33,019 nucleotides of DNA. It comes from Nitrospirota bacterium. GTDB taxonomy: Bacteria; Nitrospirota; Nitrospiria; Nitrospirales; Nitrospiraceae. Below the pieces are notes generated by a model that worked only from the letters and a program-made list of their open reading frames with translations, was not told where the DNA came from and made no database searches. The position numbers were made by a program, and so were the translations under genes. The stretch is from NCBI GenBank assembly GCA_026387615.1, contig JAPLLI010000023.1, positions 1-33,019 of the forward strand. The letters are read 5' to 3'. Positions 1-8,799 of the stretch are shown here, piece after piece. Each line of letters starts with the position of its first letter. The stretch's first letter is position 1.

Positions 1-2
1 CA

Positions 3-2465
3 GTCGACCCGATCCAGGATGTGATCGTGAAGGTGAACCAGCAGGGCAGCCCTGTACGGGTGCGGGACGTCGGGACCGTCACCGATTCATCGGACATTCA
101 GACCAACATCGTCCGGACGAACGGGGCCAGAGCCGTCTATCTACGAGTGAACAAACAGCCCATCGCCAACACCGTGGCGGTGGTGGATGCGCTGCGCAAA
201 GCCTTGCCGAAGATGATCGGCATCCCCTCCAGCGTGAAGCTCGGCATTTCCTTCGACCAATCGGTCTACATCCGCCAGTCGATCAACAACCTCGTCGAGC
301 AAGCGCTGCACGGATCGCTGCTCGCGGCGCTCGTCATCCTGATCTTCCTCCGCAACTTCACGAGCACCCTGATCATTTCCGTGTCCATTCCCCTCTCGAT
401 CATGGTGACCTTCATCGTGCTCTATTTCTCCGGGCAAACCCTGAACGTCTTCACGCTGGGAGGCCTGGCCCTCGGCATCGGCCGGCTAGTCGACGACTCC
501 ATCGTGGAGCTGGAGAATATTCAGCGCCACCTCAACACGACGCCCCGCCGCTGGGACGCGATCCTGGAAGCGGCGCGCGAGGTGGCGATGCCGATTCTGG
601 CCTCGACCATCACCACGGTCGTCGTGTTCCTCCCGATTTTCTTCGTCGCCGGAATCGCCCGCTTGCTCCTGATTCCCCTGACCATCACGATCGCGATCTC
701 GCTCTTCACCTCCTTCTTCGTCTCCCGCACCGTGACGCCGGCGCTCTGTTACAAATTCCTCAAGCCGGAGCAGGAAGCCCACAAATCGATGCCGCGCTGG
801 TTCGTGCGCCTGATGGATTGGAGTCGCGAACGGTATGAGTCCCTCGACAAGGGCTACGAGGACTCGCTTCGCTGGGTCCTGGCCCATCGCACGCTCTTCA
901 TCGGCGGCGTCCTGCTCCTCTTCGCCGCCTCGCTCGCGCTGGTGCCCAAGATCGGCACGGAGTTTTTGCCCGTGTCGGATGAAAGCCAGTTCCGCATCGT
1001 CCTGCGAGGGCCGGTCGGGCAGCGCGTGGAGAAAACCGAGCAACAAGTGGCGGAAGTCGAACGGGTGCTGCGGGCTCAGATCCCGGCTGAAGAGCTGGAA
1101 ACCATGATCTCCAGCACCGGCGTGTTGGCCCAGGGCCGTTCCTCCCTCTTCAACCCGAACACCGGCCCCCATACATCGGTTATCTCCGTCTATCTGGTTT
1201 CGCCGGACAAACGGACCAGGAACCAAGTGCAAATCATGAACGACGTCAGGCCTAAAATCCTCAAACTCTTTCCTGGCGTCGCGATGTTTTTCGATCCGGG
1301 AGGGCTCGTAAAACGGGTCACCAGCTTCGGATCGCAGAAATCCGTCGACGTAGAGATCTATGGCTACGATTTCGAGAAAGCCCGGGGGGTCATCCGGGAC
1401 GTCGAAACCATGATGCACCATATCCCGGGCCTGGCCGACATCGAGGTCAGCCGAGAAGAGAACTATCCCGAGGTCAATGTGGTGGTGGATCGCGAGAAGG
1501 CGGCCCTCCTGGGCATCAGCGAAACGGACGTGGCCAACGCGGTGCTCTTCTCACTCAACGGCAACGGTCAAACCGACCCCATCATCTATACCGACCCGCA
1601 AAACGGGAACGAGTACTACATCAGCGCCTGGCTCGCGGAAGAACATCGCCAGGATCTCACGGACATCGAGAACATCGTCTTGACCGCCAGGACCGGTGAG
1701 CCGGTCCTCCTCAAAAACGTGGCCTCGCTCAAGCTCAATGCCGGCCCGGTAAAGATCGAACGCAAATACTTTCAGCGGGTGGTCCACCTGACCGCCAACC
1801 CTGTGAACCGGGACCTCGGCGCCGTCGCGGCAGACCTGGAGGCAGGCTTTGCGAAGATCCAGCTCCCCACCGGCTTCAGCATTAAGCTGGCCGGCCAGAT
1901 CCAACAGCAGAGAGAAACGTTTGAGGGACTGCTATTTGCCACGATCCTGGCGCTGATCCTCGTTTATATGGTGATGGCCGCCCAGTTCAAATCGCTGATC
2001 GATCCCTTCGTCATCATGTTTGCGGTCCCGATGGGCTTCCCCGGCGTGATCCTGGTCCTCTTCCTGACCGATACAACCCTCTCCACCACCTCCATGATGG
2101 GCATCATCATGATGCTGGGCATCGTGGTCTCGAACGGCGTGTTGCTGGTGGACTATACGAACGTCCTGCGGCGGAAAGGGCGGGAGCTGCACGATGCGGC
2201 GGTCACCGCGGCGCGAACGAGACTTCGGCCTATCCTCATGACCTCCCTCGCCACCGTCGTCGGGCTACTCCCCATGGCCATCGGCTGGGGAACCGGCGGT
2301 GAAACGAACGCCCCCCTCGCGCGCACGGTCGTCGGAGGACTGAGCGTCTCGACGATCCTCACGCTCTTTCTGGTCCCGACGATCTATGTGATGTTAGAAG
2401 AACGATTCCCCCGCCATAAGGACGAAGCCACGCAAGAAGCGGATTGGATTCCGGCAGAACATTGA
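3..2465 (+). CDS. RND family efflux transporter permease (AcrB/MdtB-like), 5'-truncated by window edge
   Basis: Reading frame is open to the window start (VDPIQDVIVKVNQQG...). RND motifs include GGLALGIGRLVDDSIVELENI, repeated TM blocks and FDQSVYIRQSI. Confidence 0.93.
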   Translation, partial: VDPIQDVIVKVNQQGSPVRVRDVGTVTDSSDIQTNIVRTNGARAVYLRVNKQPIANTVAVVDALRKALPKMIGIPSSVKLGISFDQSVYIRQSINNLVEQALHGSLLAALVILIFLRNFTSTLIISVSIPLSIMVTFIVLYFSGQTLNVFTLGGLALGIGRLVDDSIVELENIQRHLNTTPRRWDAILEAAREVAMPILASTITTVVVFLPIFFVAGIARLLLIPLTITIAISLFTSFFVSRTVTPALCYKFLKPEQEAHKSMPRWFVRLMDWSRERYESLDKGYEDSLRWVLAHRTLFIGGVLLLFAASLALVPKIGTEFLPVSDESQFRIVLRGPVGQRVEKTEQQVAEVERVLRAQIPAEELETMISSTGVLAQGRSSLFNPNTGPHTSVISVYLVSPDKRTRNQVQIMNDVRPKILKLFPGVAMFFDPGGLVKRVTSFGSQKSVDVEIYGYDFEKARGVIRDVETMMHHIPGLADIEVSREENYPEVNVVVDREKAALLGISETDVANAVLFSLNGNGQTDPIIYTDPQNGNEYYISAWLAEEHRQDLTDIENIVLTARTGEPVLLKNVASLKLNAGPVKIERKYFQRVVHLTANPVNRDLGAVAADLEAGFAKIQLPTGFSIKLAGQIQQQRETFEGLLFATILALILVYMVMAAQFKSLIDPFVIMFAVPMGFPGVILVLFLTDTTLSTTSMMGIIMMLGIVVSNGVLLVDYTNVLRRKGRELHDAAVTAARTRLRPILMTSLATVVGLLPMAIGWGTGGETNAPLARTVVGGLSVSTILTLFLVPTIYVMLEERFPRHKDEATQEADWIPAEH

Positions 2466-2500
2466 TAGTCGGCACAACTGCACAATAAAAGAACGCTCCC

Positions 2501-2666
2501 GCAGGATGCTCAAAAAGCCATCCAACTAGGCCGCAGGCGAGCCAACAGCTGAACTATGAATGCTGAACGATGAACGCAGAATGCTGAAGTGCGAGCATTC
2601 CCTTGCTCATCGTTCATCGCTCATCGTTCATCGTTTCCAGACTGACGGGCTTTTTCAGCATCCTGC
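2501..2666. repeat. Dispersed imperfect palindromic element (family C), containing a heptamer array
   Basis: Ends GCAGGATGCTCAAAAAGCC / GGCTTTTTCAGCATCCTGC. Left interior CCAACTAGGCCGCAGGCG is shared with the copies at 17102 and 20843-21088. Confidence 0.8.
2549..2634. repeat. Inverted heptamer arrays: left CTGAACT/ATGAATG/CTGAACG/ATGAACG/CAGAATG/CTGAAGT, right (TCATCGN)x4
   Basis: Manual phasing: six consecutive 7-nt units at 2549-2590 and four at 2607-2634. Confidence 0.8.
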
Positions 2667-2681
2667 AAAGAAGCTGACGGG

Positions 2682-3014
2682 TTAGCCGAGGGTAGGGAAC
2701 AGCGCCTTCAGCTGCATTGCGAGGCCGATGTCCCCGCTGATCTTGAGCCGGCCAGACATGGCAACGGCCGGTCCACTCAACTGCCCCTTCAAAATCTTGA
2801 GGCAATCCTCGCCGGTCATCGAGAGCGACACGTGCGGATCCTCATGCAGCCCCTCTACGACCTGACAGACCCCTTCACGGATCGTGAGAATATATTGCCC
2901 GCCCTGCGCGCCGCTCAAATCAAATTGGTAGACCGCATCAAGATCTTCGGCGGCATCCGAGTCGAGCTTGCCTGGCAGAAACTGAAAGAACTCTTTGACG
3001 TTGTTGGGCTTCAT
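2682..3014 (-). CDS. SCP2 sterol-binding domain protein
   Basis: 110 aa; YQFDLSGAQGGQYILTIREGVCQVVEGLHEDPHVSLSMTGEDCLKILKGQLSGPAVAMSGRLKISGDIGLAMQL is a typical SCP2 fold pattern. Confidence 0.85.
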   Translation of the reverse strand: MKPNNVKEFFQFLPGKLDSDAAEDLDAVYQFDLSGAQGGQYILTIREGVCQVVEGLHEDPHVSLSMTGEDCLKILKGQLSGPAVAMSGRLKISGDIGLAMQLKALFPTLG

Positions 3015-3047
3015 CGGTGTGGAGCAATAAAAGGATCGGATCGATAC

Positions 3048-3071
3048 GGGGGCCGCGTTGCCGCGGCCCCC
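3048..3071. terminator. Perfect 10-bp GC hairpin between the SpeD-like and SCP2 genes; no adjacent T-tract
   Basis: GGGGGCCGCG-TTGC-CGCGGCCCCC. Confidence 0.5.
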
Positions 3072-3080
3072 GGCCTCTGG

Positions 3081-3521
3081 CTAGTAGCGGAGCGTGACCG
3101 TCGCGGTACTGCGACGCGCGCCAAAAAAGTCTTTGGAGAAGGCCTCGACGACCGCAGGGTCATAGCCCTTGCAGCTGAAAATATCGAGGTAGGCGTTGTT
3201 CGTATCGTTCGCAAAATGGCCGCTGATCAACGACGTCGAGATCAGCTGCACCATCGAATAGCCGGCAACCCGACCTGAACCGAAATCGACGACCTGACAT
3301 TCGCCGAAACGCTTCATGCCAATCAGCTCACAAAGCTCTACGACATAGCGGCGAATATGGTCGGCATTGCGGATAAGATCTGGCTTGCAATCTTGAAGAT
3401 CAACGGACGTGCAAAGTCCCCACGCTTTCCCCTCGCCCACCATCTCTTGGGGGGCAATCGAGGCAGCTGCCGGGGACTCAGGTGGTAAGATCGCGGACTC
3501 GGAACCAGCCGAGCTACTCAT
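3081..3521 (-). CDS. S-adenosylmethionine decarboxylase (SpeD/SpeH)-like protein
   Basis: GYSMVQLISTSLISGHFANDTNNAYLDIFSCKGYDP aligns with the prokaryotic AdoMetDC block (ESHxTxHTWPE...DVFTCG). Confidence 0.72.
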   Translation of the reverse strand: MSSSAGSESAILPPESPAAASIAPQEMVGEGKAWGLCTSVDLQDCKPDLIRNADHIRRYVVELCELIGMKRFGECQVVDFGSGRVAGYSMVQLISTSLISGHFANDTNNAYLDIFSCKGYDPAVVEAFSKDFFGARRSTATVTLRY

Positions 3522-3690
3522 AGAGGTTAACCCTTTCTGTTAGGAGAATGAAAACACTGTGCCGACGAATTGGCATAATGGACTATACCACGATTTTTTT
3601 CGCATCAGGGAGGGTCTGGAAACTTTTTTTCACATCGGAGGCGGCAAGGACCATTCGCTCGGTTGACAAGGTTCGCAAGGGTCGGAGAGA

Positions 3691-3897
3691 ATGCCGCCCA
3701 TGGCTACTATCACCCCGTCAAATCAGACCTCGGTCCCCACGCCAACTGACCTCCCCGACCGCCTCTGCACCTGGTGCAAGGTCGCCATGCGAAAGCGGCT
3801 GGTCGCCAGCGGACAGTTCGTGCATTACACCTGCCCCACCTGCGTGTTTCAACATACGACCAGGCGAGGCCCCAAACCTGCCGCTCCCGCTCACTGA
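3691..3897 (+). CDS. Small putative zinc-ribbon protein
   Basis: 68 aa with CTWC...CPTC. Short ORF, no other support. Confidence 0.4.
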   Translation: MPPMATITPSNQTSVPTPTDLPDRLCTWCKVAMRKRLVASGQFVHYTCPTCVFQHTTRRGPKPAAPAH

Positions 3898-3948
3898 CCC
3901 CAGCTCTTCCGCCTCGTCGCCGGGAGGCCTCACCCTGGCGGCCGGAGG

Positions 3949-4305
3949 CTACAGCTTTTCCTCGACCAGCTTCCGGATATCTTCCATCCGCTGACGGTTA
4001 ACGCCGAAATCACGGTAGCCGGTCCGGGACGCAGACCGGAAATGGATCGTCTTCGCCTCGTCGTCGAACACAAACTCCACATCGTCCACAAATCGCAGCA
4101 ACAGGCTGGTGAACTCATAATGGAGATAGGTCTCGTCCTCCTCGACCAGCTTCGCGCGAGGAAGGGATCGGATGAGGGCTTTCAACGCTTCTTTCGCTTC
4201 AGCCCTGGTCTTCTGGTAGCGAAGGGGTGCGATCCCCTGATCCGCCGATTCGGCAGTCGTGCTGACGCAGTTAGGGCTCTGGGGACAGGGAGCTAATTGT
4301 CTCAT
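3949..4305 (-). CDS. DUF1499 domain-containing protein
   Basis: CPQSPNCVST...HYEFTSLLLRFVDDVEFVFDDEAKTIHFRSASRTGYRDFGVNRQRME is a DUF1499 hallmark. Confidence 0.9.
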   Translation of the reverse strand: MRQLAPCPQSPNCVSTTAESADQGIAPLRYQKTRAEAKEALKALIRSLPRAKLVEEDETYLHYEFTSLLLRFVDDVEFVFDDEAKTIHFRSASRTGYRDFGVNRQRMEDIRKLVEEKL

Positions 4306-4341
4306 CGGTCCACCCTTTCTCTGAACATGAGAATGTCACTA

Positions 4342-5509
4342 GTGTAATGATTCATAAATAGCTTGATTTATTATACGGTACGGGTATGCTCTCCTCCCGA
4401 GGAGGACCGGACCATGCGCATCGCCCCTTCCCTTCAGGCGACAGAGACCGAACGCCAGCAACTGACGCAATGGGCGCGGGGCCGGCGGACCCCCGCGCGG
4501 CTCGTCCTCCGCGCCAAGATTGCGTTGTTGGCGGACGCGGGCCACGACAACCAGCACATTGCCGCCGCGTTGGGCACGAGTCGGCAAACCGTGGGCCTCT
4601 GGCGGCAACGCTTCGCCAGCCAACGTCTTTCCGGCCTCGCCCAGGATGCGCCCCGTGGGGGCCGTCCCCCCAAGGCGCGCCAGGCACTCATCGCGCGCAT
4701 TCTGAACACGACGACCCAAACGACCCCGCCCGCCGCCACGCACTGGTCGACCCGTACCTTGGCGCGGCACCTGCGCACGAATCCCACGTTCGTGCAGCGG
4801 GTCTGGACCACCCATGGCTTACAGCCCCACCGAGTCCGGGCCTTTAAGCTCAGCCGGGATCCGCATTTCCAGGACAAATTGGAGGATGTGGTGGGTCTGT
4901 ATCTGCACCCACCCGAACATGCCGTCGTCCTCTGTGTGGATGAAAAAAGTCAGATCCAAGCCCTGGATCGCACGCAGCCCGGCTTGCCCCTGAAGCCCGG
5001 GCGCTGCGGCACGATGACGCACGATTACAAGCGTCATGGGACCACCACGCTCTTTGCCGCCCTGCATGTGGCGGAGGGCTCGATCATCTCCACCTGCCTG
5101 CCGCGCCATCGGCATCAAGAATGGCTGACGTTCCTGCGTTTAATTGATCGCCAGGTCCCCCAGGGCAAGGCCCTGCATCTGATCGCCGACAACTACGCCA
5201 CGCACAAACACCCCACGGTCCAGCGGTGGCTGACGCGCCACCCGCGCATCCACATGCATTTCACGCCCACCAGCAGTTCGTGGCTTAACTTGGTGGAACG
5301 CGTCTTTGGCGACCTGACGGCGAAACAGATTCGGCGCGGGGTCTTTCGCAGTGTCCCGGAGCTGATCGCGGCGATTGACACGTACATCACCCAGCGCAAT
5401 GCCCATCCCACACCCTTTGTGTGGACCAAAACCGCACAGGAAATCCTGACAAAAGTAAACCGGGCCAGGCTCGCCCTGAATAAGACAAGAACAGCATGAA
5501 TCACTACAC
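4342..5509 (+). mobile_element. Complete IS630-family insertion sequence, flanked by TA target duplications (4340-4341 and 5510-5511)
   Basis: Terminal inverted repeats GTGTAATGATTCAT / ATGAATCACTACAC (13/14) immediately inside TA dinucleotides, around a DDE transposase. Confidence 0.92.
4414..5499 (+). CDS. IS630 family transposase
   Basis: N-terminal HTH (GTSRQTVGLWRQRF) and DDE residues in LCVDEKSQIQ, LIADNYATHK and SSSWLNLVERVF. ATG at 4414 follows GGAGGA; the longer ORF starts at 4363. Confidence 0.95.
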   Translation: MRIAPSLQATETERQQLTQWARGRRTPARLVLRAKIALLADAGHDNQHIAAALGTSRQTVGLWRQRFASQRLSGLAQDAPRGGRPPKARQALIARILNTTTQTTPPAATHWSTRTLARHLRTNPTFVQRVWTTHGLQPHRVRAFKLSRDPHFQDKLEDVVGLYLHPPEHAVVLCVDEKSQIQALDRTQPGLPLKPGRCGTMTHDYKRHGTTTLFAALHVAEGSIISTCLPRHRHQEWLTFLRLIDRQVPQGKALHLIADNYATHKHPTVQRWLTRHPRIHMHFTPTSSSWLNLVERVFGDLTAKQIRRGVFRSVPELIAAIDTYITQRNAHPTPFVWTKTAQEILTKVNRARLALNKTRTA

Positions 5510-6618
5510 TAGTAGGTCACGGTCCTGAGCGATGGGGGAGCAGCCCCTGACTCTTCCACAAGGGCCGAAACCCGCCCAACGATACGCCCGTCTTCGGTTT
5601 CCACGTCCACCCGCCAATCACCCGGGGCAAGCCGCTGCTTGAACGTAGAGGCCCGATAGCCTCCTTCCCGCCCGCCATTGATCCTGATGGGGATCCTGTC
5701 GGAATGGGTGAACGACTTGTCGTTCTTCGCACGGAAATACCAATGATGATAGATGGTGACATTCAAATCGACCGGGGCAAAGACCGCCGTAAAGCAATAG
5801 ACCGGCCCATTGGCCGGGAAGGTGCTATCCGACCGTTTCCAGACTTGATACCATTGCCGCTCGAAGGAAAGTTCAAAGTGATCGCCGACCTTCTTCACCT
5901 CATGATAGATCCCGCCGAATTTCATCGCCAGCGGCACGGGAGGGATCCAATTGAGGAAGTAAAATCCGACCAGCAACCCGATCAACGCATACGCAGGGAG
6001 CGCGATTCCGACCGCCTCACGCTTCGAACGATCGGGATTGTTGCGATAGATCAACTGAACCACCCGCAACGTCACCACCGCGCTCAAACCCGCTCCGGCC
6101 AGGAAGATCGCGGCATTCATACGGCCGGTCATGACCGGGAGGAAAAACGTGAAAAATGCGAAACAGACCAATGCGTAGAGACTCACAAGGAGGCGCAGGC
6201 TGGACAGCCGGTCACGGAGAAACTCGTTCCCGACCAGCAGCGCGACCAACAACACAAAAAAGATTGCCGTGCCGGTAAAGGATGCGCTACGGGAATAGAA
6301 AATCGCATAGGCGCTGAAGAGACCGCCCAGGAGAAACTGCACAGCCATCGGATAGTAGGGCCTTGCGCGCAATACCCAGCGCACAACAGATGGCAACAGC
6401 GCTAACTGCTCCCGATCCGGTGCCGGCTCGATCCCCAACCGCCCGATCAGCACGATCAATAGGCCCAACAACAATAGACCGATCAGGAGCAGGAGATTGT
6501 CTTGCAGCCGATCGATGCGGGTCAGTGTCAGCGTGTCATAGGCCACCCCGGCAAAGAAGAGCACCGGGGGCATGAAGGGTTTAGCTAAGACATTCTTGAG
6601 TGTGGAGGACGAGAGCAT
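5509..6618 (-). CDS. Membrane protein with C-terminal DUF2914
   Basis: Multiple TM segments, then LNVTIYHHWYFRAKNDKSFTHSDRIPIRINGGREGGYRASTFKQRLAPGDWRVDVETEDGRIVGR. Confidence 0.82.
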   Translation of the reverse strand: MLSSSTLKNVLAKPFMPPVLFFAGVAYDTLTLTRIDRLQDNLLLLIGLLLLGLLIVLIGRLGIEPAPDREQLALLPSVVRWVLRARPYYPMAVQFLLGGLFSAYAIFYSRSASFTGTAIFFVLLVALLVGNEFLRDRLSSLRLLVSLYALVCFAFFTFFLPVMTGRMNAAIFLAGAGLSAVVTLRVVQLIYRNNPDRSKREAVGIALPAYALIGLLVGFYFLNWIPPVPLAMKFGGIYHEVKKVGDHFELSFERQWYQVWKRSDSTFPANGPVYCFTAVFAPVDLNVTIYHHWYFRAKNDKSFTHSDRIPIRINGGREGGYRASTFKQRLAPGDWRVDVETEDGRIVGRVSALVEESGAAPPSLRTVTY

Positions 6619-6769
6619 GAATCCTAGCCTTCAAGATCTTCTTCCTATTGTCAAATGAAGAGAGGAACTGCGGACGGCTCAAAACGGTCACCTTTCTCAC
6701 CCGCCCGACTTTAGCGCGCGAGACAGGCGGGGCAAGCGAGACGGGGGGCGAGATCAGAAGATCGAGATT

Positions 6770-6818
6770 TTCGGAACTTCGAACCCCGAACGTCGAACCT
6801 CGCACTTCGGATCTCGCC
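6770..6818. repeat. Heptamer array TTCGGAA CTTCGAA CCCCGAA CGTCGAA CCTCGCA CTTCGGA TCTCGCC
   Basis: Seven consecutive in-phase 7-nt units; surrounded by GGCGAGA / TCTCGCC inverted segments. Confidence 0.7.
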
Positions 6819-6855
6819 TTTCTCGCACGTCTCGCCAATCACGCATCACGGCATT

Positions 6856-7917
6856 TCACACGAAGGGAGGCAGCGGCGCATACACCATCGGATGCCCGAT
6901 CACCCGCTCCAACCATGGGGCCATCAAATCCTCATTCAATGGAGCCCGGTTCAGACGGGCTTCAAGGTGAAACCCCGCTTCATTCCCGACGATCCCAATA
7001 ATGGCGGACGCATCCGCTCCACCAGGAAGCAATGTCTGCGTGTGAAACTCACAGAGCGTGCTATAGAGGCGGCCATCGGGTTCGATCACGGATCGGATCT
7101 CCGGAAGATCGTCGAGCGGACAATGGACGGAACAGCGATAAACACAACGGGCAGGGGGGTCAATCGATTGGAAATCAACCAACGCATCCTCCGAGAAACC
7201 TGTCAGATAGGCCCGGACGTTGGCGGGCTCTGCGGCAGCGGTCGCGGCTAGTTTACTGGCCGGCACCAGGAACTCATAGGCGTCTGCCGTGTTGTACTCG
7301 AACTGACAGGGCCCGAACGCATCGGGCCAGGAGCAGAAAAATGGCACGGAGGCATCGGACGAATGCAAGACCAGCTGCTGCTTCTCCACCGATGTCTCGA
7401 CGGGAAGCTCCAACAATGAGATCGCCTCGAGAAACGCCGTGCGCCGTTCCTCCAGCCACTGTGCCCGCTCGGCATCGCCGCGCGTTTCGCCGGGGGTGAT
7501 CACTTCTTTCGTGTGAAGCCGGACGCGGATAAACGAATGGGCATGACGGAACCCCAGCCAAAACATGCTGCGGGGATCATGCAACCGCAACGGGTCTCGA
7601 ATACGCCAGGGATGGCTGATCGAACAATAGGTGCCGACGTCCTGATACCGCTGGCAGATCGTGTGGTAGGCCCCGGCCAGGAGAAAAAAATCTCCTTGCC
7701 ACCCCTCTCGGACGTGGATCAGGGTCTCGTCTTCCGTGGACCAGGCATCCAGCTGGTCGAAATCCTCCGGCGCCTCGACCGTCCATTCCTCGACGTAACA
7801 GATGACGTCCTTCGCGGGCACCGCCGGATGCAAGCCCAACGCAGCCAGCCGCTCCCCCACGGCAAGCACCTGCCCGAAGGTCAGGGGAATGGTCGTTTCC
7901 CAACGACGTTCACGCAC
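6856..7917 (-). CDS. Hypothetical protein (353 aa)
   Basis: Long ORF with continuous protein-like composition; no family recognised. Confidence 0.8.
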   Translation of the reverse strand: MRERRWETTIPLTFGQVLAVGERLAALGLHPAVPAKDVICYVEEWTVEAPEDFDQLDAWSTEDETLIHVREGWQGDFFLLAGAYHTICQRYQDVGTYCSISHPWRIRDPLRLHDPRSMFWLGFRHAHSFIRVRLHTKEVITPGETRGDAERAQWLEERRTAFLEAISLLELPVETSVEKQQLVLHSSDASVPFFCSWPDAFGPCQFEYNTADAYEFLVPASKLAATAAAEPANVRAYLTGFSEDALVDFQSIDPPARCVYRCSVHCPLDDLPEIRSVIEPDGRLYSTLCEFHTQTLLPGGADASAIIGIVGNEAGFHLEARLNRAPLNEDLMAPWLERVIGHPMVYAPLPPFV

Positions 7918-7947
7918 GGTAGATCATCTTTGTCCCCGGCCCATCAA

Positions 7948-8604
7948 TCAATGTGCCGATCTCACGGCCTTCCCCTCGATCATCGTCTCGGCCAGATATC
8001 GATCGAATCCGTCTTTCACAGTTGCCGCCAATAGTTGCTGCGCATCGGCATCGTCAAACCAGAAAATGGTATCGCGCTGTGAACCTTCAATATTTCTGGT
8101 TGTCGTACTCCGATCGCCAAGGTTCCTTGCCGCAATCACAAACTTGCTGCTCGTATTCACCACCGTCGAAAAAATTCGGCTTTTGGCATTAGCTGAAAAA
8201 TCAAGTAACTGTCCGCTAATGACGATGTCGGCCTCGTTTGCAGCCGTCGTGCCGGCACTGGACGCCACCCGCACCGTCCAGGCCCGGTCCTTCCAGCCTC
8301 GCGCTTTCAACCGTTCTGCGAGGGCCTGGGCCAGGACCTCCCCTGGCCGTTCCCCCGCTAAACCGAAGTAGGTCACCCCACCCCATAAATGAGTCCGCAG
8401 CCCGAGCCGTGTTTTCTCGGTCCGGCGATCATCAAACGGCTCGATGACAATACGAACCGGTTCCGGCGCCAAAGCTGAAACAGCCGCCTGTTTCTGCTGA
8501 ATATCCAACGGTACCGTCTGCCCGGTCGCCGCGCAGCCAGCTCCCACCACCAGGCTTACCGCGAACAGGATACCGAGCCCCCGCCGTGCTCTTGTCTGTT
8601 TCAT
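7948..8604 (-). CDS. YajG-like lipoprotein
   Basis: MKQTRARRGLGILFAVSLVVGAGCAATG lipobox, then VRIVIEPFDDRRTEKTRLGLRTHLWGGVTYF... Confidence 0.7.
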   Translation of the reverse strand: MKQTRARRGLGILFAVSLVVGAGCAATGQTVPLDIQQKQAAVSALAPEPVRIVIEPFDDRRTEKTRLGLRTHLWGGVTYFGLAGERPGEVLAQALAERLKARGWKDRAWTVRVASSAGTTAANEADIVISGQLLDFSANAKSRIFSTVVNTSSKFVIAARNLGDRSTTTRNIEGSQRDTIFWFDDADAQQLLAATVKDGFDRYLAETMIEGKAVRSAH

Positions 8605-8721
8605 GAAATTCTCCTCTTTGCCATTGGCCGCCCCACCATTGAAGCAATTCAGTCTACCCAAGTTGCGAGCGAGAGACAAATACCAGCACGATTAGCGTGC
8701 CGAACCGGGCCGTCATTGATC

Positions 8722-8796
8722 CGTGAAACGTGAAAGGGCTCGAAGAAAAAGCCCTCGACCGTCCCACCTTTCACCTTTGACGGCTTACGTTTCACG
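8722..8796. repeat. Inverted heptamer arrays of CGTGAAA-type units around a GGGCT/AGCCC hairpin
   Basis: Left CGTGAAA x2. Right arm, minus strand: CGTGAAA CGTAAGC CGTCAAA GGTGAAA GGTGGGA. Confidence 0.75.
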
Positions 8797-8799
8797 TCC

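Noticed and set aside
486-1421. Long ORF antisense to the RND pump (311 aa)
   Set aside because: Shadow ORF in GC-rich coding sequence; composition is H/D/R-rich and family-less while the + frame is clearly an RND pump.
2549-2634. CRISPR array
   Set aside because: Short-period repeats are contiguous, without unique spacers or cas genes; the same applies to the other heptamer loci.
4339-4815. Antisense ORFs within the IS630 transposase
   Set aside because: Low-complexity G/R-rich frames opposite an intact DDE transposase.
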